From Sulfurimonas sp. (lineage in GTDB: Bacteria > Campylobacterota > Campylobacteria > Campylobacterales > Sulfurimonadaceae): a stretch of DNA of 64,000 nt. Below, piece by piece: positions 48,591 through 59,847 of this stretch. The notes beneath the pieces are model-generated. The model made no database searches, was not told the DNA's origin, and worked only from the letters and a program-made list of their open reading frames with translations. The stretch is from contig JAOFSE010000004.1 in the NCBI GenBank assembly GCA_028044295.1, positions 62,001 to 126,000 on the forward strand. The letters are read 5' to 3'. A program made the translations under genes and the position numbers. Position 1 is the first letter of the stretch, and each line of letters begins with the position of its first letter.

Positions 48591-49363
48591 TGCATACAAA
48601 TTTACTTCTACTAAGCATAAAAGACTTTTTGACACCTAAAATGTTAAAGTTTGCTCTACTTCCATTTGTTCTTACACTTATTTTTATGTACATAATATTT
48701 TTTGTTATTGCTGGGATTGGTGTTGAAAGTCTCTCTACTATAAATGTTGAGTCTACTCAAACAAGCATCCAAAATGGTATACCTCATACTGAAACTCTAA
48801 GTGCTAAACTAGAAGGTATGGCTATTATAAAGTACCTTATGAGCTTTGCTATGACGTCATGGATTGCTTCATTCCTTATCTACGCCATTGGTGGATTTTT
48901 AACGCTATATGCTTCTATATTTATAGCTGTCATAGTCATAGGATTCTTAACTCCATACATTATGCAAGAACTTCAAAATAGACACTATAATGATGTAGAG
49001 ATGATTGGTCATTCAAACATTATATTAGGGATTGTAGCGATAGTTAAATACACCATCATAATGCTATTACTTTTTCTACTTTTAATACCACTCTACTTCA
49101 TACCATTAGTAAATATAGTTGCTTTTAATTTTCCGCTCTATTACTTTTTTCATAAGATGATAACACTAGATATCTCATCAAATATTTGTACTAGTGAGGA
49201 AGATAAACATATAAGATATTTTTCTAAAAGCTCTTTGAGGTTAAAAACACTAGCCCTATATATAGTTTCACTTATACCATTTGCCATATTTTTTGGAGCT
49301 ATTTTTTATGTAGTGTATCTTGGTAATACCTACTTTGTAGAAGTTAGAAAAATCCGTAATTAA
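48590..49363 (+). CDS. EI24/CysZ-like integral membrane protein
   Basis: Multiple TM; LTPYIMQELQNRHY, NFPLYYFFHKM. Confidence 0.65.
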   Translation: MHTNLLLLSIKDFLTPKMLKFALLPFVLTLIFMYIIFFVIAGIGVESLSTINVESTQTSIQNGIPHTETLSAKLEGMAIIKYLMSFAMTSWIASFLIYAIGGFLTLYASIFIAVIVIGFLTPYIMQELQNRHYNDVEMIGHSNIILGIVAIVKYTIIMLLLFLLLIPLYFIPLVNIVAFNFPLYYFFHKMITLDISSNICTSEEDKHIRYFSKSSLRLKTLALYIVSLIPFAIFFGAIFYVVYLGNTYFVEVRKIRN

Positions 49364-50616
49364 GTTTTTATAATTGTAACTTGATTACGACCATTCTCTT
49401 TTGATTCATATAATGCTTCATCAGATAAAACAACCATCTGTTCAAGTGAATCTGAAAGTCCATATACAATTCCAAAGGAAACTGTATATTTTATTTCAAC
49501 TTCGCCACTAATAATTACATTAGATTCAAACATTTTTCTAATTTTTTCAAATAATTTATCCACATTCACTTCACTGATATCTTCAAGAACAATACAAAAT
49601 TCTTCTCCACCAAATCTCGCCATTAAATCAGAAGCTCTTAAATGTTTATCTAAAATTCTTTTGATCTCTTTGATAGCTATATCACCTACATCATGTCCGT
49701 AAGTATCATTGATATTTTTGAAATTATCAATATCTAACATAGCTACTGCAAGTGGATTGTGTTTTCTTTTTGCTTTCGCAAAAATAGCTGCTCCACTATC
49801 ATAGAAGTATCTTCTATTATATGCCCCTGTAAGAAAATCTTTATTTGCCATATCTGAAATTTTTGTAAAAAGATCAAGTAGTTCTAAGTTCGAGTTAAGC
49901 CTAGTAGTTACTTCATCGACCATATATGGTTTACTAATGAAATCATTTGCACCAAACTTTAAAAAATCAGCAAGAGCAGTCTTATCTTTAGTATCACTAA
50001 CACCAATTATGCTTAATTGATCTTTCTCATAAATCTCTCTTAGTTTTATAGTTACTTCTAGACCATCCATCCCAGGCATGTTAAAGTCTACAAAAACTAC
50101 AGATATTTTTTCTTCAGTCTTTTCTAAAATAGATAACGCATCTTTACCACTAGACGCTGTTAAAACATTAATGTTATTATTGTGTAAGATATTAGATAGG
50201 TCTTCAAGAGCAACATCCGAATCATCTATAATTAAAATATTCACATCATAGTTATCAAGTGCTCTTTGAACTAACTTTACAGCTTGTTTCGTACTCTTTG
50301 GAGTACCTTTTAAAACATACGATAAAACATCATTCTTTTTTATAAGCTTTTTTACATTTTCATTCATAGTACCTGTTAAAACAATACTAGGTATATTATG
50401 TAAATTTGCTAATGATATAACCTCTCCGTTAGGTGCATCAGGGAGACTAACATCAAGAAGAGCCATATGAATACTGTTTTTATTCTTTCGCATCAGTCTC
50501 ATTGCTGAGCTATAACTATCTGCGTAGAGAACCTCAACATTACTTAGTTGTTCAAACTCAATTTCTAACATTTGCAAAATTAGTTTACTATCATCAACAA
50601 CTAAGACTTTTTTCAT
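49360..50616 (-). CDS. REC-REC-GGDEF diguanylate cyclase
   Basis: Two receiver segments (ALLDVSLPD; FVDFNMPGMDG) and active-type ARFGGEEF. Confidence 0.9.
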   Translation of the reverse strand: MKKVLVVDDSKLILQMLEIEFEQLSNVEVLYADSYSSAMRLMRKNKNSIHMALLDVSLPDAPNGEVISLANLHNIPSIVLTGTMNENVKKLIKKNDVLSYVLKGTPKSTKQAVKLVQRALDNYDVNILIIDDSDVALEDLSNILHNNNINVLTASSGKDALSILEKTEEKISVVFVDFNMPGMDGLEVTIKLREIYEKDQLSIIGVSDTKDKTALADFLKFGANDFISKPYMVDEVTTRLNSNLELLDLFTKISDMANKDFLTGAYNRRYFYDSGAAIFAKAKRKHNPLAVAMLDIDNFKNINDTYGHDVGDIAIKEIKRILDKHLRASDLMARFGGEEFCIVLEDISEVNVDKLFEKIRKMFESNVIISGEVEIKYTVSFGIVYGLSDSLEQMVVLSDEALYESKENGRNQVTIIKT

Positions 50617-50659
50617 GTTTCACCTTATTTTGACTAAGTATACTAAAGTAAACTTTAAA

Positions 50660-52741
50660 CTATTCTTCTGTTTTTTCTTGTTCTTTCTCAACTAAAGATT
50701 TATAAACTTCATCTTTAGGAACTAAACCAGCTTCAAACAGAAATTGTGATGGAACAAAATTCATTTTCTTTATCTTGTCATACTTCGCATAACTCAAGTA
50801 TAAAATATCTTTCGCTCTAGTTACTGATACGTAAAAGAGTCTTCTTTCTTCATCTAAAGAGCCACCTCTTTGCATAAGCTTTCTGTTTGGAAACCTTCCA
50901 TCCATCAAATCAACTACATAAACTTCTTTATACTCTAAGCCTTTAGAAGCATGTACACTGAGTAAGTTTACACCCTCTCCTTGTGTCAAATCTGAAGAGC
51001 CTAAAATCATTGCATTCAAAAATCTTTCATGTTCATTGTATGGTTTAGACAACTCTTCAAGTAGCATCATTTTTCTCTTAATCTTTGAGAGTGCTTCTGT
51101 TTTTTGCTTCTCATCCACAGTCCCATCTTTGAGCTGTGCTCTTTTAGTTGCTAATATATCAGACATATATCCATAAACAGAAGATTCAGCTATCTTTTTT
51201 ACTATTGTTCTAGGCTGTTTGATACCTTTTAAATCTCTATATAATTTATAAAAATCATGTAAAAAAGTAGCAGATTCCTTTGTGAGTTTAGGGTGTTTGA
51301 GTATTGGATTTTTCATAAATTTAGCTTCAAACCCAAGTTTTGCATACTTACCAACAGCTCCTAACTCTAGGAAGTCATCAAATAGACCTAATTGATGGTT
51401 TAGTTTTCTCTTTTCAAAAGGGTTCTTCATAGACTCATCAGGTGCATAAAGACCATAAAATATACTACCATTTCCTAAAGTTTTTAATGCAATATATAAC
51501 TCTTTTGCCATTGCACTACCCACACCACGAGCAAACTCAAAAAGATGTATAAAACTCATCATATCAGACTCATTAACAAGTAGAGTATAAAAATCTAGTA
51601 CTGCTTTAACTTCACGTGAGTCAAAAAAGCTCGTACCACCTTTTCTCTTACAAGGAATATTCAATTCACGAAGGCCTACTTCTATACCATCAGCAGAAGA
51701 GTTGTTTCTAAAAATAACTGCTATTTCTTCTCTAGGAGTTTGACTGTCTCTGATCATTGCAGCCATTGCATGATACTGGTCAAACAATTCATCATAGGCA
51801 AGAAGTTTAGGAGCTTGTGTGTCCTTGTCCCTTGTTACCTCTAACTGCTTTGGATATATTCTCTCATTATGTTCTATAACTTTTGTTGCTAAAGAAAGAA
51901 TTGGAAGTGTTGAACGATAATTCTTAGTAAGTGTATGTACTACTGCATCTGGAAACTTCGTTGAAAAAGACCCTATTATAGAGATATCTGCACCATTAAA
52001 AGCATAAATACTCTGATCATAGTCACCAACACAAAAAAGTGATGGTGGTTTCATCGCTTCTATCAAAGTTCCTTGAAGTGCATTTGTATCTTGGTATTCA
52101 TCTACCAAAACTTCTTGATAACCTAAATCTTTTGTTTTGCATATTTCTCGAAAGTTCAGAAGTAAGTCATTAAAGTTTACAAAACCATACTCTTTTTTTA
52201 AACTCTCAAACTCATCCACAATGTCTGCATAAATCATGGCAAAAAGTTCATGCTCAGGATAAGTGTCTATTACCCATGTATCAAAAGAATTATTCAGTTC
52301 TGTATTTTGATAAAAAGAGTATAAATCATAAAGATAGTTTCCTCCGTATGGAGTTATTTCTGCTCCTATATGTTCAAATGAACGTTTTTCAAATACGCTT
52401 CTAAAAAGAGTTTTCAACTCTCTTTGTTGTTTGAGAACAACTTTTTTATCTTGTTTTTTCAGCCATCTATAACTAACTGCATGAAAAGTTCCTGCATCAA
52501 TCTTTGACGCTACATCTTTACCAAAAAGCTCAGCTACACGAGCTACCATTTCAGCAGCTGCCTTATTTGTAAAGGTAAGGAGTAGTATCTCTTGTGGTTT
52601 AACATCTCTTGAGAGTAAAAAACCTATTCTACCAACGATAGTAGAAGTTTTTCCTGTCCCTGCTGATGCTATAATTAGGTTTTTTGTATCTGTTGAAGTT
52701 GCTGCTGCATATTGTTCTGGATTTAAACGTGATAATGGCAT
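50660..52741 (-). CDS. UvrD/Rep-type superfamily I DNA helicase
   Basis: IASAGTGKTSTIVGRI, LLLTFTNKAA, LVDEYQDTN, VGDYDQSIYAFNGAD, SVHASKGLEYKEVYVVD. Confidence 0.93.
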   Translation of the reverse strand: MPLSRLNPEQYAAATSTDTKNLIIASAGTGKTSTIVGRIGFLLSRDVKPQEILLLTFTNKAAAEMVARVAELFGKDVASKIDAGTFHAVSYRWLKKQDKKVVLKQQRELKTLFRSVFEKRSFEHIGAEITPYGGNYLYDLYSFYQNTELNNSFDTWVIDTYPEHELFAMIYADIVDEFESLKKEYGFVNFNDLLLNFREICKTKDLGYQEVLVDEYQDTNALQGTLIEAMKPPSLFCVGDYDQSIYAFNGADISIIGSFSTKFPDAVVHTLTKNYRSTLPILSLATKVIEHNERIYPKQLEVTRDKDTQAPKLLAYDELFDQYHAMAAMIRDSQTPREEIAVIFRNNSSADGIEVGLRELNIPCKRKGGTSFFDSREVKAVLDFYTLLVNESDMMSFIHLFEFARGVGSAMAKELYIALKTLGNGSIFYGLYAPDESMKNPFEKRKLNHQLGLFDDFLELGAVGKYAKLGFEAKFMKNPILKHPKLTKESATFLHDFYKLYRDLKGIKQPRTIVKKIAESSVYGYMSDILATKRAQLKDGTVDEKQKTEALSKIKRKMMLLEELSKPYNEHERFLNAMILGSSDLTQGEGVNLLSVHASKGLEYKEVYVVDLMDGRFPNRKLMQRGGSLDEERRLFYVSVTRAKDILYLSYAKYDKIKKMNFVPSQFLFEAGLVPKDEVYKSLVEKEQEKTEE

Positions 52742-52796
52742 AACAAATACTCCTAATTTTAAGAGTGTGATTATACCTTTTAACTATTAAACTCGA

Positions 52797-55544
52797 CTAT
52801 ACCCTTGGTAAAAATTTATTGAGTTCCGAGATTAAAAGCTCTATATCTATAGGCTTAGATACATAACCATTCATACCTTCTTTCATGAATTTTTCTTTAT
52901 CCCCTTTTATTGCATTCGCAGTTAAGGCCATTATAGGAACAACTTTCATAGACTCTAAAATATCTTCATCATTTCGTATAGCATGCAGCGCTTCTATACC
53001 GTTCATTATTGGCATGTTGATATCCATAAGTATAAGATCAAACTCTTCGATTTTACATATATCTACTGCTTCTTTTCCATTAATAACTAGATGGTAGTCT
53101 AAACCTAAGTCATCTAAAAGTATTGATATAAGTAACTGATTTGTTTTATTATCCTCTGCGACTAGAACTTTCCCGCTATACTTCACATCTTCTTCTGAAA
53201 TACTTTCAAGGTTTTCTACATCTTCAGTATCATTTTTAGTTTCTATCGCTTTTATAGTAAATTTAAAAGTACTACCTTCACCATAGTTACTGACAGCACT
53301 TAAGTCCCCTCCCATAAGTTTACTTAAGGCCTTGCTTATATTTAATCCCAGTCCAGTACCACCATATTTTCTTGAGACAGAAGAGTCTGCCTGAGAAAAA
53401 GAGTCAAATATGATTTTTAATTTTTGTGTATCAATACCTATACCGTTGTCAGATACTTTTATGATTAAATCAGATTCACCGTAGTCTACATTAAATTCTA
53501 CAAGTCCATTTTCATTTGTAAACTTAATCGCATTAGACATTAGGTTTGATAGCACCTGCTTTATTCGTAAAGGGTCTCCTAATATAAATTTAGGAACTTC
53601 TGTACTAAAATCATATTGTAGTTGTATTCCTTTATTGTCTGCAGCAACACTATAAAGATTATAAACCGAGTCAACTACCTCTTTAATATTTAGAGGAATA
53701 GATTCTACAAGTAATTTTCCACTAGCTATCTTACTCATGTCTAATATGTCATTAATAATGCCGAGTAAATTCTTGGATGATTCTTTTACTACACTTAAAT
53801 ACTCTAGTTTTTTAGATTCTGTTTCCATACTTTCTAAGAGGTCTATGAAACCTACGATAGCATTTAATGGTGTTCTTATCTCATGAGACATATTAGCTAA
53901 AAATTCTGATTTAGATTGCTCAGAACTAATTGCAATATCTTTGAGTGTAGTTAACTCTTTTTCCGTATTTTTTCTTTCTGTAATATTCTTAGTCGTACCG
54001 ATAAGAGCAATAGCATTACCTTGAGAGTCTCTCCTTACTTTACCAAGTGCTTTAACAATTTTATATTCATTGCTTTTTAATAAAACTCTATGCTCAACAT
54101 TTAAATCTATATTAGACTCTATACACATTGATACAGCCATATCTACTAACTCTCTATCTTCTGGATATATTAAACTTAAAACTGATTCATAATTTACATC
54201 GAAGGTGTTTTTCTCAACTTGAAATATTTTATAAGTTTCATCACTCCACCATATATTATTTGTTTCTAGATCAATTTCCCAACTACCAACTTCAACAATA
54301 CTTTGAGTTTCATTTAAAATATCTTGAGCTTTAATGAGCTCTTGTGAAGTTGTACTAACTAAATGTGACAGTACTTTTAAACTATTCGTTTTCTTTGGTG
54401 TTTTTAAAGTATCTTGTACTATTCTTTTTTGAACCTTATCTGACTCAGAAAGAAATAAATACGTACTTGTAATGTTAAGTAATTCATTTTTATTTGACGA
54501 ATGGAAAAACTCTCCATAAGTAAAGTAACCTACTGTGGGAGCAACTTGATTAAAAAGTTCTAATTCAGACTCAAGTTCTTTACCTAGAAGGTACTTTCTA
54601 ACACTACAAGAATATATGAAAATTGATTCTATTGGTAAAGATTGGATATCTTTAAATTTTTTTCTATTTTTCTCTTGTATTACCTCTACATTACCAAATG
54701 CAAATGAGAGTTCTTCCCCAACCTCTATATTCCCACCAAAAAGAAGTGAGTTATCCTCAAGCAATGCTACCGGTGCACGCGCAACATCGATCAGACCCCT
54801 TTTAAGAATAAAAGGAAATTCAACTGCAGCTTCGGGAAGTGATAGTGAAACTTCATCACCAAGATATTTTTTATATATTTCAACTATTGGAGTATTATTT
54901 ATTTCATAAAGTATATTTTTTTCAGCCTTAGTAACCACCATAGGAATACCAAGTTTTTCCCAGTTTAGAACATAGTCTGTATTAGCTATAAGCTCTTTGC
55001 CACTCAAAGATGCAACTACAAACCCATTTTCAGATGTAGTAATTCCATCGAAAATGAATGTCTTACTAAAAGTGTAATTATCCCCAGCACGACCACCTGA
55101 TATAATTAAATTTTTTTGTAATTTAGTAATAGCTTTTATAAACTCTTCTCCATTACTTTTTAAACCGTCACTGAAAACTATAAGTACTTTAGTATCATCT
55201 TCTACTAGATCATTTATAATATCTTTAGCACAGTCTGATTCTGAAATATTTTCGTATAGTTTTGATTTTATTTTAGTACTATCAAATGTAGAAAAAGAAA
55301 TAGTGATTGACTTATCTAACATTTTGCCTTCGTTTATCTCTCCAGCGGATGTTGTCCCTATGATATGTACTTGTGGAATAATATTTTTAATAGAGTTACA
55401 CATATTCAGTAGTTTCATTTCATCAATTAAACCAGAAAAAACTTGTACTAACACATTTGAAGAAGTTGCAATGTCATGGTTTAAAATAAAGGATTCTAAT
55501 TCCTCTAAACTAGTATATACATGATTAAAACTCTTCAAGTTCAA
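52797..55544 (-). CDS. FIST-PAS-histidine kinase-REC hybrid sensor
   Basis: FIST N/C-like N-terminus (IIGTTSAGEI); PAS; SEFLANMSHEIRTPLNAIVGF; GGTGLGLNISKAL; LILMDINMPIMNGIEAL. Confidence 0.9.
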   Translation of the reverse strand: MNLKSFNHVYTSLEELESFILNHDIATSSNVLVQVFSGLIDEMKLLNMCNSIKNIIPQVHIIGTTSAGEINEGKMLDKSITISFSTFDSTKIKSKLYENISESDCAKDIINDLVEDDTKVLIVFSDGLKSNGEEFIKAITKLQKNLIISGGRAGDNYTFSKTFIFDGITTSENGFVVASLSGKELIANTDYVLNWEKLGIPMVVTKAEKNILYEINNTPIVEIYKKYLGDEVSLSLPEAAVEFPFILKRGLIDVARAPVALLEDNSLLFGGNIEVGEELSFAFGNVEVIQEKNRKKFKDIQSLPIESIFIYSCSVRKYLLGKELESELELFNQVAPTVGYFTYGEFFHSSNKNELLNITSTYLFLSESDKVQKRIVQDTLKTPKKTNSLKVLSHLVSTTSQELIKAQDILNETQSIVEVGSWEIDLETNNIWWSDETYKIFQVEKNTFDVNYESVLSLIYPEDRELVDMAVSMCIESNIDLNVEHRVLLKSNEYKIVKALGKVRRDSQGNAIALIGTTKNITERKNTEKELTTLKDIAISSEQSKSEFLANMSHEIRTPLNAIVGFIDLLESMETESKKLEYLSVVKESSKNLLGIINDILDMSKIASGKLLVESIPLNIKEVVDSVYNLYSVAADNKGIQLQYDFSTEVPKFILGDPLRIKQVLSNLMSNAIKFTNENGLVEFNVDYGESDLIIKVSDNGIGIDTQKLKIIFDSFSQADSSVSRKYGGTGLGLNISKALSKLMGGDLSAVSNYGEGSTFKFTIKAIETKNDTEDVENLESISEEDVKYSGKVLVAEDNKTNQLLISILLDDLGLDYHLVINGKEAVDICKIEEFDLILMDINMPIMNGIEALHAIRNDEDILESMKVVPIMALTANAIKGDKEKFMKEGMNGYVSKPIDIELLISELNKFLPRV

Positions 55545-55673
55545 CTCCTAAATAAATTACTTTTTATAATAATTCTACCTATTAAAACTTAAGCATTCCA
55601 TAAACTAAGTATACACTTAATGCTTTTTAGATATAATCGCAAATATATAATAACACTACATGTAAGGCTAAAA

Positions 55674-58301
55674 ATGTCAGCAAATGGCTATAATCCACAA
55701 GATATAGAAGATAAATTTTATAAAATATATGAAGATAGAAAATACTTTGAGATAGACGGAAATAAGAATATTCAAGAAGAGGGAAAAAACTTCTCTATAA
55801 TGATGCCTCCACCAAATGTAACAGGTCGTCTGCATATTGGTCATGCACTTACTTTTACACTACAAGACATTATAACTCGCTACAAAAGAATGGATGGTTA
55901 TAAAACTTTATGGCAACCAGGAACTGACCACGCAGGAATAGCTACTCAAAATGTTGTAGAAAAACAGCTTTTAGCAGAAGGTACAACTAAAGAAGAGCTT
56001 GGTCGTGAAAAATTCTTAGAACGTGTTTGGGCTTGGAAAGAAGAATCAGCTGGAATCATGACACAACAACTCCGTAAGATGGGTGTTTCTCCTGCTTGGG
56101 AGCGTGAGCGTTTTACAATGGACGCAGGACTTCAAAAAGGCGTTAAAGAAGCATTTGTAAAGCTTTATAATGATGGTCTAATAGTTCGTGGAAACTATAT
56201 GGTTAACTGGTGTACACATGATGGTGCACTTAGTGATATCGAAGTTGAGCATGAAGACCATGATGGTAAGTTCTATCATATCAAGTATCCATTTGCTGAT
56301 GGAAGCGGTCATGTAGAAGTAGCAACTACTCGTCCTGAAACATACTTTGGTGATACTGCGGTTATGGTTCACCCTGATGATAAAAGATACAAAGACCTAA
56401 TAGGTAAGAAGATTAAACTTCCACTTTTAGAGCGTGAAGTAGCTATCATTGCAGATGAGCATGTTGATATGGATTTTGGAACGGGTGTAGTTAAGGTAAC
56501 TCCTGCACATGACCAAAATGACTACGAAGTTGGTAAGCGTCACAACTTAGAATTCATTACTGTTTTTGATGAAAAAGGTATATTAAATGACTATGCTGAA
56601 GAATTCAAAGGTTTAGAGAGACTAGAAGCTCGTGAAACAATTGTTGCAAGACTTGAAGAAGAAGGGTTTATGGTTAAAGTAGAAGACCATAAACACCAAG
56701 TTGGACACTGTTATAGATGTAAAAATATAGTTGAACCTTATATATCAAAGCAGTGGTTTGTTCGTAAAGAAGTAGCAGACAACTCTATTAAAAAAACAAA
56801 TGATGGTGAAGCTAAGTTTTTTCCTCCACATTGGATAAACTCATATAACTCTTGGATGGGTGAACTTCGTGACTGGTGTATATCTCGTCAACTTTGGTGG
56901 GGACATCAGATTCCAGTATTTTATTGCGATGATTGTGACCATGAATTTGCAAGCCAAGAAGAGCATCCTGAGGCTTGTCCAAAATGTGCATCAAAAAACA
57001 TCACTCAAGACCCTGATGTTCTAGATACTTGGTTCTCCTCTGCCCTATGGCCATTTTCAACTCTTGGTTGGGGTAATGGTGATACAGAGATGGATAAACT
57101 ATTTAAATCAGATGATATGAAAGACTTCTATCCTAATACTCTTCTTATTACTGGTTTTGACATCCTTTTCTTCTGGGTAGCTAGGATGATGATGATGGGT
57201 GAAAACTTTAATGGTCAACTTCCGTTTAATCACATCTATCTTCATGCTCTTGTACGTGACGAGCATGGTAATAAAATGAGTAAGTCAAAAGGTAACGTCA
57301 TCGACCCTCTAGACATGGTTGAAAAATACTCAGCTGATATACTTCGTTTTACACTAGCAATATCTGCTGCTCAAGGTCGCGATATTCGAATGAGTAATGA
57401 AAAGTTAGAACTAAATCGTAACTTTACAAACAAACTATATAACGCGACAAAATACCTTCAAATGAATGTAGATACTTTCCCAGATATGGGTGGTTTTTGT
57501 GTGGAGACTGACCTTGGAAAATATATGGTTAGTCGTCTTAATCTAGCTACCAAAGAAGTTCGTGCAAACCTTGATGAGTATAAATTCAATGATGCTGCTA
57601 CTGTAATGTACAGATTTCTTTGGAACGAATTTTGTGACTGGGGAATTGAACTTTCTAAAGCTGATAAGGCCTCAATAGTTGAACTTGGTGCAATATTTAA
57701 AGAAGCCATGAAACTTCTTCACCCATTTATGCCATTTATTACCGAGTATCTTTATCATGAGTTATCTGGCACTTCACTAGAAGAATCAGAATCTATTATG
57801 ATTAAAAAGTATCCTTCTAAAACTAAACAACGTAAAGAAGAAGAGAAGTTTGAAATTATTATGGATGCGATTGTATCTATTAGACGTGCTAAAGTTCTTG
57901 TTGATTTGGCTAATCAAAAGATTGAAAAAGCTTTTGTAAAAATTGATGGTATATCTGAAGATGACAAAAACATGATGCTACCTTTCATAACTAAGTTAGC
58001 AAAAGTTGAATCACTAGAGTTTACAGAGTCTAAAATTGACAATGCGGTAAGTGATATAGCAGATACTTGTGAGACATTTATTCCTACGGACTCTATTGAC
58101 CTAAGTTCTATTATCTCTAAACTTACAAAACAAGATGAAAAACTTCAAAAAGAAATAGACAAGCTAAACAACATGTTAAACAACGAAAGATTCGTAGCCA
58201 ATGCACCAGAAGATGTTCTAGAAAAAAACCGTACACAACTAGCAGACGCATCAACTAAACAAGAAAAAGTAAAAGAGCAACTAAGCTCACTAAAGGGATA
58301 A
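55674..58301 (+). CDS. valS: Valyl-tRNA synthetase
   Basis: PPPNVTGRLHIGHAL, GTDHAGIATQNVVEKQL, KMSKSKGNVIDP; ATG 55674 is the likely start within ORF 55620..58301. Confidence 0.95.
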   Translation: MSANGYNPQDIEDKFYKIYEDRKYFEIDGNKNIQEEGKNFSIMMPPPNVTGRLHIGHALTFTLQDIITRYKRMDGYKTLWQPGTDHAGIATQNVVEKQLLAEGTTKEELGREKFLERVWAWKEESAGIMTQQLRKMGVSPAWERERFTMDAGLQKGVKEAFVKLYNDGLIVRGNYMVNWCTHDGALSDIEVEHEDHDGKFYHIKYPFADGSGHVEVATTRPETYFGDTAVMVHPDDKRYKDLIGKKIKLPLLEREVAIIADEHVDMDFGTGVVKVTPAHDQNDYEVGKRHNLEFITVFDEKGILNDYAEEFKGLERLEARETIVARLEEEGFMVKVEDHKHQVGHCYRCKNIVEPYISKQWFVRKEVADNSIKKTNDGEAKFFPPHWINSYNSWMGELRDWCISRQLWWGHQIPVFYCDDCDHEFASQEEHPEACPKCASKNITQDPDVLDTWFSSALWPFSTLGWGNGDTEMDKLFKSDDMKDFYPNTLLITGFDILFFWVARMMMMGENFNGQLPFNHIYLHALVRDEHGNKMSKSKGNVIDPLDMVEKYSADILRFTLAISAAQGRDIRMSNEKLELNRNFTNKLYNATKYLQMNVDTFPDMGGFCVETDLGKYMVSRLNLATKEVRANLDEYKFNDAATVMYRFLWNEFCDWGIELSKADKASIVELGAIFKEAMKLLHPFMPFITEYLYHELSGTSLEESESIMIKKYPSKTKQRKEEEKFEIIMDAIVSIRRAKVLVDLANQKIEKAFVKIDGISEDDKNMMLPFITKLAKVESLEFTESKIDNAVSDIADTCETFIPTDSIDLSSIISKLTKQDEKLQKEIDKLNNMLNNERFVANAPEDVLEKNRTQLADASTKQEKVKEQLSSLKG

Positions 58302-58305
58302 TAGA

Positions 58306-59847
58306 TTGTTTGATATAAGTAAGTACTCAAAAGAAAATGTTAAAAATGATATATTATCAGGATTAGTAGTAGCCGTTGCTCTTGTTCCAGAGGCGATAGC
58401 ATTTAGTTTTATAGCAGGTGTTAGTCCTATAGTTGGTCTTTATACCGCTTTCATACTTGGCCTTATCACTTCTCTCATTGGTGGTAAGCCAGGAATGATC
58501 TCTGGTGCTACTGGTTCTGTAGCAATAGTACTTGTTGGTCTTAGCATAGAAGCGACTGAGTTACTAACTCTTCAGGGCGTAACCAGCGATGAACTCATGA
58601 TGGGTATACTTCACTATATTTTACTAGCAACAGTTGTAGCTGGATTAATTCAAGTAGCTGTTGGTGTATTTAAACTAGGAAAGTTCATTCGTTTAGTCCC
58701 ACAACCCGCAATGTATGGTTTTGTAAATGGTCTAGCAATTGTTATAGCAACTGCTCAGTTTAAGTTCTTTGAGGGACAAGGATATATGATGTATGTACTA
58801 GTAGCTATTACTATGCTTATTATGTTTTTCCTTCCAAAAATCACAAAAGCTATTCCATCTGGTTTAGTTGCTATTGTAGTGATAACTCTCGTTGTTTATG
58901 TGAGTGGAACAAATACTTTACTTGTTGGTGGATTAACAGACCTAAGTGAATTCGCTGGAAAACTACCAAGTTTTATACTTCCACAGAATCTATTTAGTAT
59001 GGATGCTATTATTATGGTACTTCCTTATGCTCTAATCGTTGCTATGGTTGGTCTAATAGAATCTCTTCTTACACTATCTGTATTAGATGAGATGAGTGGT
59101 ACTCGTGGTTCTGCAAATAAAGAGTGTATTGCTCAGGGAACTGGAAATATTACATGTGGTTTCTTTGGTGGAATGGCTGGATGTGTAATGATAGGTCAAA
59201 GTATCATTAACTACACTTCAGGTGGTTTAGGCAGACTATCATCAACTGTTGCTGCTGTTGGTCTTCTAGTACTTGTTATCTCTATGACAGATGTACTTAA
59301 TGTTATTCCAGTAGCAGTTTTAATTGGTATCATGTTCATGGTTAGTATTGGTACATTTGAGTGGTCTAGTTTTTCTCATCTAAAACATATGCCTAGAACT
59401 GATGCCTTTGTAATGCTTATAGTAACAATTATTACTGTAGTTGAAGATTTAGCAATTGCAGTCATCGCTGGTGTAATTATCTCTGCTCTTGCTTTTGCCT
59501 GGAAGCATGCAAGAATTACTGCAAGAGTACATGCTGAAGATGACGGTACAAAAGTTTATGAATTAGATGGTCCTCTATTTTTTGGTTCAGCAACAACATT
59601 TGCTGATAACTTTGATGTTAAGAATGACTCTCCAAAAGTTGTAATAGACTTTAAAAATGCAAGAGTTATGGACTCATCAGGTGTTGAAGCAATTGATGCT
59701 ATCACTAAAAAATATGAAGATGCAGGGAAGAACCTTCTTCTTCGCCACTTAAGTGAAGACTGTAAAGCTATTCTTAAAAAGGCTGGTCCACACTGTACAC
59801 ATCAAGAAGATGATGATCCAACATATAAAGTAGCTTACAACTACTAA
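58306..59847 (+). CDS. SulP-family anion transporter with STAS domain
   Basis: ILSGLVVAVALVPEAIAFSFIAGVSPIVGLY; C-terminal STAS VVIDFKNARVMDSSGVEAID. Confidence 0.92.
   Translation: MFDISKYSKENVKNDILSGLVVAVALVPEAIAFSFIAGVSPIVGLYTAFILGLITSLIGGKPGMISGATGSVAIVLVGLSIEATELLTLQGVTSDELMMGILHYILLATVVAGLIQVAVGVFKLGKFIRLVPQPAMYGFVNGLAIVIATAQFKFFEGQGYMMYVLVAITMLIMFFLPKITKAIPSGLVAIVVITLVVYVSGTNTLLVGGLTDLSEFAGKLPSFILPQNLFSMDAIIMVLPYALIVAMVGLIESLLTLSVLDEMSGTRGSANKECIAQGTGNITCGFFGGMAGCVMIGQSIINYTSGGLGRLSSTVAAVGLLVLVISMTDVLNVIPVAVLIGIMFMVSIGTFEWSSFSHLKHMPRTDAFVMLIVTIITVVEDLAIAVIAGVIISALAFAWKHARITARVHAEDDGTKVYELDGPLFFGSATTFADNFDVKNDSPKVVIDFKNARVMDSSGVEAIDAITKKYEDAGKNLLLRHLSEDCKAILKKAGPHCTHQEDDDPTYKVAYNY

Noticed and set aside
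54128-55524. Plus-strand ORFs inside the FIST hybrid kinase gene
   Set aside because: Antisense shadows with no family signal.
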